The position numbers were made by a program, and so were the translations under genes. DNA of 64,000 bases, taken from the NCBI GenBank assembly GCA_020809705.1, contig CP085830.1, forward strand, positions 434,001 to 498,000. Reading direction: 5' to 3'. Origin of the DNA: Calonectria ilicicola (lineage: Eukaryota; Ascomycota; Sordariomycetes; Hypocreales; Nectriaceae). Positions 12,641 to 25,203 of the stretch are shown one piece after another; positions within the stretch are counted from its first letter, which is position 1; the number at the start of each line of letters is the position of its first letter. Below the pieces are notes generated by a model. It was given only the letters and a program-made list of their open reading frames with translations. It ran no database searches and was not told the DNA's origin.

Positions 12641-15600
12641 TAAAGTGGTTTATTTGATTTTCTTTATATTGATTTTAGAGAAATACTTTTAATATCTTTA
12701 AGTAATATATAAGGTATTTAGTAGGTTTTTAGATTATTTTTTTATAATCTTTCTATTTAATTTTAAATTTCTTATTTTCTTTTTTTTTTTATAGGATTTT
12801 TTTGATTTTTTATTGGTCTTTTAGGTTTTCTATTTGTGATTTATAACTAGGTTCTATATTAATTTAGATACTATTACTAGGTTCTAGTAGTAAAATATAA
12901 AAGATAGGGTAAACTTTAATATTATTTAGAAGATTAAATTTATAATTATTTTTTAATATTTTTTTTAATTGGGTATAGTTTAATCTATATAAAGTTAATT
13001 TTTTTATTTTATTTTTTTATTATAAGATTTTTTATTACTAGGTAGACCATATCTTTCTTTAAGAAGGATAATCCTTTTAGCCTTTTTAGATTATAATATC
13101 TTTTTATTATATTATAGATAAACTTAAGTTCTATTTTTATTTCTTTATATAATTTTCTTAAATTATCTAACTTAATTATAGCTTTTACTTAAATTATACC
13201 TTCTAAGGGGGCTTAATAAGCATCTAGTATAAAACTGAAGTTAGCTTTTATTAGTATTATTTTAATACTATAATTATAAGATATATTATATACTAGCTAT
13301 ATAATAGATAACTTTTCTACTTAATTAATTTATTTATAATTAATATAATATTATAAATATTACTTAATTTCTTAGTTTTGGTATTTGATTTATCTATCTA
13401 TTTAAAGGTGGAAAGCTATACTTAGCTTATAGTTTAACCTTATTAAGAACATCAGGCTTTACTAAAATTTAAATATAAATAGTTATTCTTTATTTAAAAT
13501 AATTTTAATTAATAGTCTATATATAATAATTATATTTTAAAAGAAAAAATAGGTAAATTGTTCTTCTTTTATTGCTTTATTATAAGAAAGATAATATACT
13601 ACTTTTATAAAGTAATTAATAATAATAAAAATACTATTATAATATACTCTTATAATAAGGTCTACTAATAAAAGAAGATTAATAATAAAGTCTATTATAA
13701 TTAAGTCCTATGATTATTATATAATAGGGGATAGTTATAATAATCTATATGGTTTATATCTTGGTTTTTTAAAGTATTAATATAGGCTATATTTTTTATA
13801 TACTTATTTAATTTTCTTTTTTATTTTATTAAAAGAAAATATCTATTTGATTTATTTAAGGGTTTTATTAATACTTTTATAGTTATATAAGGGATATTTA
13901 TGAATATCCTTTATTAATTCCATTTAATATTTCTCTAATACTTATAGATAGTCTGTTTTCTTTTTTCTAGAAATATTAGATTATATTTTTTAATTTTTCT
14001 TAGTAGTAGATTATCTTATTCTACTTATTGTATTGGTATTTCTATAGTAGTAGCTCTAATTGTATACGGTAATCCTTCTACTTTTATAGTGGCGATTATT
14101 TTCTTTATTTCTATTATTATTTTATTAATTGGGGCTTGTTCTAGTTCTTTGTTAGTGTTATAGGTTAATAGTTTTTTTTGTATTTTTGGTTTTTTTATAT
14201 TATAGTTAGATTGGTAGCTGATTGTATTAGTGCGGTTATTTTTAGTTCCTTTAATATAAATAATTTAGTAGTTGAATTTGGATAGATATTCTATATATTA
14301 TAATTATCTTCCACTAAGTTTTTAAATGGTTGTAAAGTAAGTAATATTTTTATAGTTAGTGTATATTATGATTTTATAGTTACTTTTTAATAGATATTAT
14401 TAGAATTCTCTAAAAGTATTAATAATAGTAAGGAATTCTTTATTATAAATAAAGTAATTTAGCTTAAGGCTATATAGTTTATATAAGTAGAATGCTATAA
14501 GGTGTAGGTTTTCTTATTTATCTTATTATCTGATCTAGGCCCCTAAGACAAAGTCTAATATATCGGTTTCTAGCTTTATAGGCTTATTAAGGTTAAATAT
14601 TATAAGAATAGATTCTTTTAAAATAGTATTTTTTATAACTTTAAATAATTATTATACTTTATTTTCTTATTAAAAGATAATTCCTTTCTTAATTAATTCT
14701 ATTATACTTAAAGTAATTTTATTAAATCCCTTAATAAATCTTTAGTAATAATTAGTAAATCTAAGGAAGGCTTATACTTTCTTTATATTAGTAGATTCCT
14801 TCTAATTTTTTATTATAATAACTTTCTTTAGGTCTATATGAATTTTATTAGAGCTAATAATATATCTTAAAAATTCTACTTCTTAAATATAGAACTTACT
14901 TTTTTCTAATTTAATTAGGAGTTTAATATCTTAAAGGGCTTTTAAGACCTTATAAATATATTTTTTATATTCTTCTTTATTTTTGGAGAAGATAAGGATA
15001 TTATTTAAGTAATAAATAATAAAGATATTTAAGTATTTTTATAATATATTGGTTATTATTTGCTAGAATAATGCTGGTGTATTTGTAAGTTTAAAAGGTA
15101 TAATTAGGTATTCAAATAATCTAAACTTAGTTTAGAAAGTGATTTTTTATTTATATTTTTCTTTAATATAAATAAGATTATATACTCCTTTAAGATCTAG
15201 TATAATAAAGATATTAGCTTTATAAAGATAATCCTTTATTTTATTAATTAGTGGTAATAAAGTATAATCTTTAATAGTAATATTATTAAGCTATTGGTAG
15301 TCTATAATAAGGTATAGTTTCTTGTTTTTCTTAGGCATAAATATAATAGGGTAACTAGCTTTAGAGTTTGAAATATAGATATATCCCTTTTTAAGTATAT
15401 CTTAGATATATTTTTTAAGGTATTAAGTTTAATTTGGTTGAGATTATAAATAAGGTAAAATTAGATATTAGATCTATTTTTAAGGATAATTTTATAATCT
15501 TATTAATTAAACTTAGGTAATCTAGTATTTAGTTCTTTTATAAAGAGTTTTTTGTAGATTTGGTATTATAAGGGTATATTATATAATCTATTTACTTCTA

Positions 15601-18103
15601 TTTTAGCTTTTATTTTTTAAAACTTTTATTAATTTATTAGAATTATATTCTAAGGTAGATAATTATTTATTATCTTTATCTTTTTTAATTATTTTTATAT
15701 TTATATTTTATTTTTTAAATAATAAAGATTCTTCTTTACTTATATCTTTTACTTAATTAGGATTAGAAGTTCAAGATCTCTTATTATATTTTATAGAAAT
15801 ATTACTAACTATATTATACTCCTTAGGTATTTGCACCTAGCCAATATACTAATAAATATTAAGGTTATATTAGTATAACCATAGGTACCCTAAAACTAGA
15901 TTATATTATCTAATATTAATAATATTAAAGATTATTTCTTGGTTTTTTCTTTAATAAAGACTTTTAGATAATTAATCTTTTTATTTATAATATTATTATT
16001 ATAGCTAAAAGGGGTTCCTTCTATATTAATGATTTTATATAGATTAACTTTTATTATCTATAGTAGCTAAAATTGGTTAATTATTTAAAGATTTATATAG
16101 TTCTACTTAGCTTTACTATCTACTATAGCATTATACTATTTCCTTTTAATTCTTATTTTTATTTTTAATTATTATTAGGGTTGCTTTTTGGTTGTAAAGT
16201 ATAGAGCTTTTTAGGGAGTTCTTTTAGTAACTTTAGAGGTTATTGCCCTAGCCGCTCCTACTGCTCTTCTATAAGGGGCTCTATTTATTTTTTAGTTTTA
16301 TTTAGTACTAGGCTATTACTTTATCTATTATATAGATATTGTATTTAGAGTCTTAATATTTATTTTAAAATAGCTTATTATAATTAGGGAACTTAGGCTT
16401 ATCTAGTTTTAATATAATGAATTAGTAGTAGGGGTTTCTTTCTATTACTTTATATTAATTAAAATATCTTCTATAAGTATAGTAAATAACTATATCTTCT
16501 ACTCTAATAAAGAAGCATACTATATATTATTTTTACTTTATATATTAAAGGTAGTTGTGATTATAGTAGCTTATTTATAAGATATTCTTATATTCTTTAT
16601 ATATTGTGTTTAATTTAGGGTTATTCTCCTTATGTTAGATAGGTTAAGGATTGTAGTTTTTTAATTGTTATTTGCTTTATATAAGTAGAAAGACTTTATC
16701 TCTATCTTATAAGGATTTCTTGACTTATTAGGCTATTTTTTTAATACTAATTATCTATTTCCTATTTTCATTTTTATTATAAGTGTAAGTATTCTACTAT
16801 ATTAGTGCTTTATTAGTATATATATTTAGGATAGATATAAAGATTTCTATCTTTTTGGCTTATTTTAATTATTTATAGGGAAGGTAGGACTGGCCTTCTT
16901 ATTAGATTAATTATACTTTTTAAATAACTTTATTGATTTTTTATTATAAAGTGAGTTTTATCTTATATAACTTATAGTTTTCTATATATTACTTAATTAT
17001 AGTGGTTAGTTTATATTTCTTAATAATAACAAGAATAATTTTTCCTATAATATCCTCTTTTCCTTCTAGTATTAAGGTCTATTAAATTTTTATAATATTA
17101 AGTTATTTCTATTCTTTTAGTATAGGTTTAAATTGGTTTCTTGTTTTTGAGGAGTGGTATTTGAAGGATTTATATTTTTTCTTTTTATAGTTAAAGTAAG
17201 TAATCTTATTTTTATTATACCTCTAGGTAATACTAAGTTCTATTAATCCTGAATAAGTCCTGTATATAGTGCTTTATTACTTATTCTAGGTTTTTTCTTT
17301 ATTTAAGATATATAGATTTTTATTATTTTAGGTATATTCTTTATATTAATTAAATTATCTTTTATTAATCTTGATAGTACTTTTAATATACTTTAAGAGT
17401 TTTTCTAGCCAATCTTTCTTATAGATTTTATCCTTAATTTCACTTTTTAAGCTTTTATAATAAAGTTCTATTAGTATATTATTATTTTAGGCTATTTATA
17501 TTATAATTCTTTTAAATTTAGCTAAATATTAATTATAGGATTTTATTTATTTAAGTTTATATAATTAATTTATAGTTTATTATTTTATATTAATTATATT
17601 AAAATTATCTTTAATAGCAGTTTCAAAATATTCCTAGTCTTTAAAGATCTTTTAGGTTTCTTCATTTTGGTTAGTATTATCCTTATTTTCTAGATAGTCT
17701 TTTATAATAGATTTAAATTATACTTCTATATCTTCTTAAAAAAAGGTTTTAATATATAATACTTGGGCTTTAGGAGTTACCAGTTAGGTTAGGAAGAAGT
17801 AGAAGTATTCTTTTATTTAGATAAGGAAGGGGATTATATTAGTGGCTTTTCTTAGAAAGGGTTCTAAGACCGAGGGTCTTAGAATTTTATTAATATTTTT
17901 ACCTTTATTTCCTTTAATTATAATAGTTCTAGCTTTTTCTATCTTAAATTATACTTATATATCTATAAGTTTCTTCTTAATTTACTATAATTCTATAATT
18001 AATTTAATATTATTAGAAGGAGTAATAATAGTAAGATTCTTTTTAAATATTATTATTATTTAATTATTAATATAGATAATTAATTAAATAAAAGCTTTTA
18101 ATA

Positions 18104-18503
18104 TATAATAATCTAATTAATTCCTAATTTAATAAATTAATTAAAATAAAGGATTTATTATTAATAGGATAATTAAGTATATTATAATAAAATAAAATAA
18201 TAGAAATATTATATTAGGTAATAGTTAATTGTAATTAAGGTAATTAAATTATATTAAAAATTAATTAATTCTATTCCTTATAATAAGATCTAATCTATCT
18301 ATATATTACTATATCTAAGATTCTATTATTATAATGGTTAAATGGAGTTAGTTTGATAATATTTGTTACGATCTTTGATGATATTAAATGAGAGCTATTT
18401 AACTTTACTCTTATTAGTTGGTTATATGGGTCTAGGGTAGTCTTATTATAATTGGTTGGGGTTCTGCCTGTGGTCACCGCTTTTAGGTGTCTGGGTTATA
18501 ACA
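18104..18503 (-). repeat. 5' LTR of copy C
   Basis: 400 bp, minus-strand start TGTTATAACCC. It is directly followed at 18,504 by the TATTC target duplication. Confidence 0.87.
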
Positions 18504-18508
18504 TATTC

Positions 18509-18628
18509 ATCTATATATATAACATATAGCCCCTCTAAAATAAAATAATAATATAATATATACTTATTTACTAAGCTTAATTATAAGCTTATCCCTTTTT
18601 ACCTTCCACTGTATTATAACCTCTAACA
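18509..18628 (-). repeat. Inverted LTR, right part (split by element C)
   Basis: Reverse complement of 9,585-9,711, ending ...CTCTAACA at 18,628. Joined to 11,305-11,605 it rebuilds most of an LTR in the opposite orientation to the solo LTR. Confidence 0.8.
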
Positions 18629-18898
18629 ATAAATCAATGATTTATAAGTTTTTATATTATAAATCAATGATTTATAAGCCTTTTATATTATAAATCAATG
18701 GATTTATAATCATTTATCATAAATCAAAATATTTGATTTTTCTATACAGTATATATAGTATTATTAATACTATATTAGCTTATAATAATAAGAAAAAATT
18801 CAGCTATTTAATAGTTCAACTTTTATCTTTAAAAACTTAATATTTAGAGAGTTATTTTAGCTTATTATATTTATTATTTTATAAGTTTTTATTTAGCA
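18629..18898 (+). repeat. 5'-truncated LTR, same family as the solo LTR
   Basis: Direct-orientation match to about 9,755-9,998, beginning inside the palindromic repeat block and ending TTTAGCA. It abuts the inverted LTR head-on at 18,628/18,629, which implies rearrangement or nested insertion. Confidence 0.7.
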
Positions 18899-19032
18899 AT
18901 ATTTATATAAAAAAAATTAAAAAAATTAAAAAAATAATGAATTTTTAAATTTTTAATAAATTAATTAAAAAAAATAATATAATTTTTAAAATTATAAATA
19001 TATTATTTATAAATTTTTAAATTATTAATATA
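18899..19032. other. Low-complexity A/T stretch
   Basis: Poly-A/T-rich sequence with no recognisable element. It ends in the TA dinucleotide (19,031-19,032) used as target by the following DNA transposon. Confidence 0.6.
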
Positions 19033-20891
19033 ACATATATAATAAGCAAGCCGGTCAGACAAGCGAGCCAGTCACTTTTTACTATACCCTAGTTTATAAC
19101 TAGAATAAAAACACCACAAAGCATTCAATCAATTAATTCTAATCACTATTCTCTTCTTCAAAGATCTTAATAACTACCTAATATATCCTTATATTATAAC
19201 CAGTCTTACTATAAGTCCTACAATACCTTCTACTTAATTATACTAACTTCCCTTAACCACTACTTTATAATATTTCTATCTATATCTATATATTAGCTTT
19301 TATTTAATTAATTACTTCTTTACCTATTTTTACTATTATTATCCCTTTATCTTATAATTTAGTTCTTTTTAATCTATAGTATTTATTAAGTATTTTATTT
19401 ACTTATTAAAGATTCTAGATCTTAGTCTTTATTAATATTATTTTATATATAATAATCTTTATTTTTTAAAAAGTAATTATAATATTTTAATAATAAACTT
19501 TAAAAAGATACTTTAAAGTCTTTTAATTTATTTTATAAAGTACTTAGATTATAAGTTAATTTTAATTATAATCCTTAAAATCTTTAAAATCTAAAAGGTA
19601 ATAGATTTAATTACTTAATTAAATAGTATTAAAATCTATAATTATATATTAAGCTTTAATATAATATTTTCTAGATCTAGAGAATTAAGCCTAGTTCCTC
19701 TAAAACCTACTTTAATATTACTTTCTATAATAATAATATTATATATATTATAAAATATTAAGAAGAAGTTAGACTTTAAAATATAAATTATAAAGTATCT
19801 AATTAAATACTTTATTTCTTTCTTATATATTATTTTTAGTAGCCTAAAGTATATAATATTAAGTAACTAAAGTAAATATAATAAATTAAATAATATATAA
19901 AATATAATGATTTTATTATCCTTATAATATTCCTCAAACTTAATTAAATAATAATTTTTATACCTATTAAAAACTAGAAAATAATAATAATTAATTAATT
20001 AATTATTTATATAATAATTAAAGTACTTTAGCCACTTTATATATATATTATTATTAATCTAACTATTTTAGGTAATTATAATAGCTTAATCGTCTAAGAG
20101 GTTGCTTTCTTTATACTAATTAATAAAATAATATTAACTAACAATAATAAAAAATGGTAGAATAGCCTAGCCTCTTATATTAATAACTTGAATTACTATT
20201 ATCCATTCTTAATTTCTAGGCTAAATTAATTTTAAATTTAAATACCTTTTTAAACCTATTATAACTATTCTACTTATAATAATATCTATTATAAAGCCAA
20301 TTTTATTAAAATTATAAATATTATTTAATTAAATATTATACTTCTTTATTATATTAACTATAAATTAAAATCAATTATTAATTATCTTTAGATCTTTATA
20401 TTTAGCCCTTTTATAATTATATTTCCAAAAGAATTATATTTTAAACTATAAGTAATATTTAATAAAATTTAAAGCCTAATACTTACCAATAAATAATACA
20501 TTTTAATCCAAAAGCAATTAATTAACTATTTCTTTAATACTATATAATTACAAAGAAAATCCTTATAAATCTAGATTTAAAATAAATTAGATAATAATCT
20601 CTTCTTCTAGATTAAATAGCTTATATAAATTAGGGATAGTATTATATTATATAAAAATACTATTCTCTTTATTAAGAAAAGTACTATAAAAGACTTAGTA
20701 GATCTTTATAATATAATAAAGATTTAATTTTAGGTTATTTTAATAGGCTTAAAGTATAAGAAGAATATTTAATTTATTCTTTTATTTTAATATATTTAAT
20801 AATTAAGAAGTATTTAATTAAATAGTTTGTGATATGTATGAGGGATTTTTGACTGGCTTGCTTATCTAACTGGCTCGCTTATCATATACGT
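19033..20891 (-). mobile_element. Fot1/Pot2-like (Tc1/mariner-pogo) DNA transposon, RIP-degraded
   Basis: A 1,859-bp element with imperfect terminal inverted repeats of about 45 bp (left begins ACATATATAATAAGC, right complement ACGTATATGATAAGC), flanked by TA on both sides (19,031-19,032 and 20,892-20,893). Each TIR contains two direct copies of a ~16-bp unit of the form AAGCRAGCCRGTYAGA, a layout known from Pot2-type elements. A transposase remnant is readable on the minus strand: VIQVINIRG near 20,190, then YKESNLLDD near 20,115, then FEEYYKDNKIIIF near 19,910, matching the DDE region of Fot/pogo transposases. It is full of stops, so inactive. Length fits the family (about 1.85-1.93 kb). 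Confidence 0.88.
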
Positions 20892-20893
20892 TA

Positions 20894-21130
20894 TATAATT
20901 TTTATTTAATTAAATTAATTAACGATAAAATAAAAAATATATTAAATTATTAAATATATTATTAAAAAAATATATAAAAAATATTTTAATAATAATTTAA
21001 ATTATATTTAATTTAATTAAAAAATTATTTTTATATTTAATTTTAATAAAATTTATAACAAAAATTTATTAAAATTAATAAAAATCTTTACTTTAAACTT
21101 TTAATATATATATATTATATAATAAAAAAA
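20894..21130. other. AT-rich tail and isochore boundary
   Basis: Low-complexity A/T sequence. At about 21,130-21,150 base composition changes abruptly to ordinary genic DNA. Confidence 0.7.
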
Positions 21131-22531
21131 TATAAACTACTACTTTACTATCACATCTCACAGACAAAAATAATCAAAGTGCTCCCTAGCCTAGATCGAG
21201 CTGCCTCTCACAGGGGATATCCAACCAAAACACACATAGACGGAACGTTAATTACACTATTCTCATGAAACATATAGTGATCTATAAAAGTCCCTGGACC
21301 TCATAAATTATGTGGCTTGATGAGAAGAAAAGCACAACTCTTCTCAAAGTTGATCTATGGTTGTGGGGGAACGGCTGGCGGGAAACCCGTTGCACATCTC
21401 TAAATGTTGCTCGCTGTAGGTCCCGGGAACACCGGTAATTACAATATCATGGGACCGTATGTATGGAACTGGTTGTAAGACGAATGACAAGTTAAACCGA
21501 AAATCGGCCGGCTTTTCACGTTACAAATATATCACAGGTCACACGCCACAAATTGAGATTCCGGGGGATGGAAACAGCGCGTAAGGTGACCATGATCTTT
21601 TGCTAGGACTCTTTCACTTGGCAATGAATAATATCCACAATGACGAAAGCTCGTCGAATTAAGTTCGAGAAAAGCCGTCATCCACATCACTGACATCATC
21701 ACACGAGCGAACAAACACAAATCCCCAACGCCACAACGGCAACTTTTCGGAGATTTGAAGCACCAGGCTGACACGAGGTAATTTTACCCCGTACGTTTTT
21801 TTTTATAATTTTTTGCATTGTGCGATACGGAAATAGGCCGCATAATGCAAAAGATATATGGATTGCCTAATAATAAATACGACAAAAAGGATTGCTGACT
21901 TGGTACTTTGACTGGAGAACACCAGCTGAGGTGGCCATAGCGTATGTCTCTGCTAAAAAATGGGTGAGATTTTGTAGTATTGAGCTTTGTGGAATTGTGT
22001 GGCATCATTTTCTGCAGAAAGCAATCGATCAACAGAATTTTACGAAGCTAGTGCTCTTTATTTCTTTAGTGATCGAAGATGGCTCATCATGAGTCTTGCC
22101 TCATGAATTTCCCAACCTCCAAGCTAAAATAGCGGCAAATGGGGAGCCCAGCCAACCAAGATTTGTGGAGATGATCTGCATTGCTATTTAGGCCGGGCCA
22201 GTGCCCAACTCAGCGATCGGCATGAATACGGTGCGGAAAGCGAGAACGAGCCAGCAAGTGCTTACTGTCCACAGCCGCAGCAAGGGATCTCCTGACTGGC
22301 GCAGAGGCGACGGATTTTCGTATGCCAAAATTAGATCGTGAAAACGCGAGTGTTTCGGAAGACGGCACATGATGGATTCAAAACATTGAGGATATAAGAG
22401 ACAACTCACTACTTTGTTCTTGTTGCTTCATCATCAATTTTATCAACAGCCCATCAAACCAGCCTCTTCCACATTCACCAACGCATTAAACTCTACACTC
22501 TACACCCTCCACCACAAATTCTACAATCATC
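21131..22531. other. Intergenic region and promoter of the first gene
   Basis: No credible gene: the short open frames (up to 82 codons) lack family features. A TATA-like GATATAAG at 22,390-22,397, followed by a CT-rich leader, probably serves the gene at 22,532. Confidence 0.5.
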
Positions 22532-22915
22532 ATGCGTCCCGCCACCATTGTCGCTGCTGCTCTGGCCTCCGTGGCCACTGCTATGCCTGCTGTCCGCGAC
22601 ACTGGTTCTGCCGTTGCCAACATTGTCGCCGTTAATGGTTTCGGCTCAGACAAGACCACAACACCGGTTCAGGTCCCGTTCGGCAAGCTCACCCACTTTG
22701 ATCTCCAAATTACCGAGCTTGACCTGGACAGCATTTCTGTCAATGTCCCGGGCGTTACTGCTCCCGACGCCAGCCAGATTACCTGCCAGATGTACAAAGA
22801 CGAATACGGCGTCCAGCCTGGCAGTGCCAAGTTCAACACCAGCAAGCCGGCTCTTATTAGCACCAACCCAGTTCAATTTGGCTGGGTCTTGTGCTTTGTC
22901 AACATCCAGTACTAG
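22532..22915 (+). CDS. Small secreted protein, uncharacterised (127 aa)
   Basis: Single-exon gene for a 127-residue protein. Residues 1-17 form a typical signal peptide (MRPATIVAAALASVATA). The mature part has only two cysteines (TCQMY, VLCFV), enough for one disulfide, and no transmembrane segment or family motif that I recognise. The start is supported by a TATA-like element about 140 bp upstream, a CT-rich leader and the context ATCATGCG. It is the first gene after the transposon block, about 1.4 kb from its edge, a setting in which many filamentous fungi carry lineage-specific secreted proteins. Calling it an effector would be inference only. Confidence 0.75.
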   Translation: MRPATIVAAALASVATAMPAVRDTGSAVANIVAVNGFGSDKTTTPVQVPFGKLTHFDLQITELDLDSISVNVPGVTAPDASQITCQMYKDEYGVQPGSAKFNTSKPALISTNPVQFGWVLCFVNIQY

Positions 22916-23512
22916 ATTGTTGGACCTCATGGTCTGAAGGACAGCGTCTTGCTTTCAAGACGTAGTAGAAGAATATGACAAGAAGGTCAATCAACAACTC
23001 CAGGTTCCCTGTGGATGTTTCTCTTTTATCAGGTTATACTAGGTTGAGGATCTCAAATTATTTAGCTTAGATCGTATCTAATAGAGTATAATATTGCAAC
23101 TTGCTTAACAAAACTGTTCTTATGAGATGTCATTTCTAAAAATAGTCATCTCTTGTTAATTCAGCACATGGGTTAGGGATGTTTGGATGCAAGATCCGCT
23201 TGATCCATGTGGTGGGTGTTAGTTCGACTCTGAGACCCAAAACTAATGCAATGCCAACTTCCAACTTGCCTCAACGAGTGCTGGACCTGACTAGGTCCAA
23301 TCACCAGCCCGGAGGACGCGCTATGTGATAAATGCCTACAAGACCATTGGGCAACCATGTTAAAGGCCAAAAGTGGAGTCTTGATACTGACGCCACCAAC
23401 GAAAACGCCACTTTGGCCAACAAATACCCTGCGACCCCCCTCCTCTTTCTCCAAGAGTAAATCTAACTTCAGTTTTGCCTAGAAGTCTCATGTAGACTAC
23501 TGGGAACCCGAC
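22916..23512. other. Intergenic spacer (promoter side of P450)
   Basis: About 600 bp holding the 3' end of the secreted-protein gene and the upstream region of the P450. I see no further gene and no clear TATA box. Confidence 0.5.
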
Positions 23513-25203
23513 ATGGCTATTTCATTTATGTCGCCGCAATTCGCGGCTGTCTTTGCTCTTCTTTTCCTGGCCTACAGATATTACTCAACCCGACAACCTT
23601 CACGAAATCTTCCGCCTGGTCCAAAGCCAATTCCTCTCTTGGGAAATATTCTAGATTTCCCCAAGCCCGGTGTGCCAGAATATGAGCATTGGCTTCAACA
23701 CAAGGACAAATATGGGCCAATAAGTTCTGTAAAAGTTTTAGGCACGACCCTGGTCATTATCCACGATAAAGAGACGGCACACGAACTGCTAGAGCGATCC
23801 TCAGTAAAGACATCAGGCCGTCCCTCAATGGTGTTTGCCGGTGAAATGTGCGGCTATGGGTCTGTAATTCTTATGCAAGGATACAACGACCGTTTTCGCC
23901 ATCAGCGCAAGCTGATTCATCAAGTGCTTGGAACCAAGACAATATCAGAACAATTTGAAAATATCCAGGAAAAGGAAGTGACTCGACAACTAATTCGGAC
24001 ACTGGCACAACCCGATAAATGGTTAGACCATTTAATGACGTTAGTTGACCTCGCTGGAATTTTACCAACCTTGGATCGTATAGTGATGCTAAAACTAAGA
24101 GCAGGACCACCAGCGCCACCATTCTGAAAGTGACCTATGGCTACTCTGTTGAACCGTGCAAGCCAGATCCTTTGACGCGTTTGATCGACCAGGTAATGCA
24201 GGATTTCGGGGATGCTGCGTCTCCGATGGCTTGGGCAGTAGATATTCTGCCTTTTCTCCAACATCTGCCTTATAACTTCCCAGGCGCCACGTTTCTGAAA
24301 ACGGCTCGAAAGTACAGGAGCTACCTCGAAGCATCTGTAAAAATCCCATATAAATTTGTTCAAGGTCAGATGGCATCCCAAAGCTATCGGTCATCTTATG
24401 TGTCGAATCTCGTCGAACAATGCAAGTCAAAGGAGAACGGAACTGGAACCCTCAGTGCCCAAGACGAGCAGGAAATACAATGGACTGCGGTAGCCCTCTA
24501 CGGAGCTGGTGCAGACACATCATGGGCGAGTCTCATTGCATTCACGATGGCCATGATTCTCTTTCCTGATGTGCAACGCAAAGCACAAGAGGAAATAGAT
24601 CGTGTGGTAGGGTCCAACCGCCTGCCCAACTTTGATGATCGAGACAAGTTACCATATGTGAATGCTGTCGTCAAGGAAACCATGAGATGGTGGCCTGTTT
24701 CAGCTCTAAGCTTTCCGCATGTTGCCGATGCGGACCTCGAATACAAGGATATGCACATCCCCAAGGGGGCTTATCTTATCCCATCTGTTTGGTGGTTCCT
24801 GCATGACCCAGATGTATATGCCAGTCCAGATATATTTGATCCGGAACGATTTTTAGCCCCACGGAATGAGCCGGATCCAGCCCTCGAGGGCTTTGGATAC
24901 GGCCGTCGTAAATGTCCAGGTCGATTTTTCGCAACTTCTGGTCTTTACATTAACATGGTGCAGTCACTGGCTGTCTTTGAATTCAAGAAGGCGGTGGGTC
25001 CGGATGGTAAAGAAATCGAAATCAAAAGCGCTTACAAGCCGGGACCAATTGGTCACCCACAAAAGTTTCAATGCAAGGTTGCGCCGAGAAGCCAACAGCA
25101 CGAAGATTTGATCCAACAAGCCGCAGCTGCAAATCCGTGGGAACTAAGCGATTCTGGATACCTCGAGAGTATAGAAAAGAGTATAGAAAACTGGATAAAA
25201 TGA
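23513..25203 (+). CDS. Cytochrome P450 monooxygenase (541 aa, one intron)
   Basis: Haem-thiolate monooxygenase, probably anchored in the ER. Exons 23,513-24,039 and 24,105-25,203; the 65-bp intron starts GTTAGT and ends GAGCAG, and restores spacing across the WLDHLM / TTSATILKVTYGY region. A hydrophobic N-terminal anchor (about residues 5-23) precedes the proline hinge PPGPKP. All hallmark motifs are present: I-helix AGADTS (about 310-315), ExxR as KETMR (366-370), DPERF (421-425) and the haem loop FGYGRRKCPG with Cys446. The overall look is that of CYP64/OrdA-like fungal P450s of secondary metabolism. No tailoring gene is adjacent, so the substrate is unknown. It looks intact. Confidence 0.9.

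Larger units (their letters stand above)
11606..18503 (-). mobile_element. Complete Ty3/gypsy LTR retrotransposon copy C (6.9 kb, RIP-degraded)
   Basis: Full-length minus-strand element: LTRs of 399 and 400 bp, and a perfect 5-bp target duplication TATTC (11,601-11,605 and 18,504-18,508). A polypurine tract is visible on the minus strand just inside the left LTR (AAGAGGGGAGTA, from 12,017 down to 12,006). RT lies near 15,370-14,990, with a KKNKKL-containing block and a catalytic box mutated to YLNN. Gag would be toward 18,000, integrase toward 13,500-14,000. A plus-strand ORF remnant lies between pol and the 3' LTR. All frames carry many stops. It is the youngest identifiable insertion in this stack, since it interrupts another LTR. 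Confidence 0.9.

Noticed and set aside
17842..18063. Plus-strand 73-codon open frame in the AT-rich block
   Set aside because: It lies antisense to the decayed gag region of element C; composition is only I/L/F/N from AT-rich DNA.
22548..22937. Alternative 129-codon frame overlapping the first secreted protein gene
   Set aside because: It lacks a convincing signal peptide and start context; the 127-aa frame has both.
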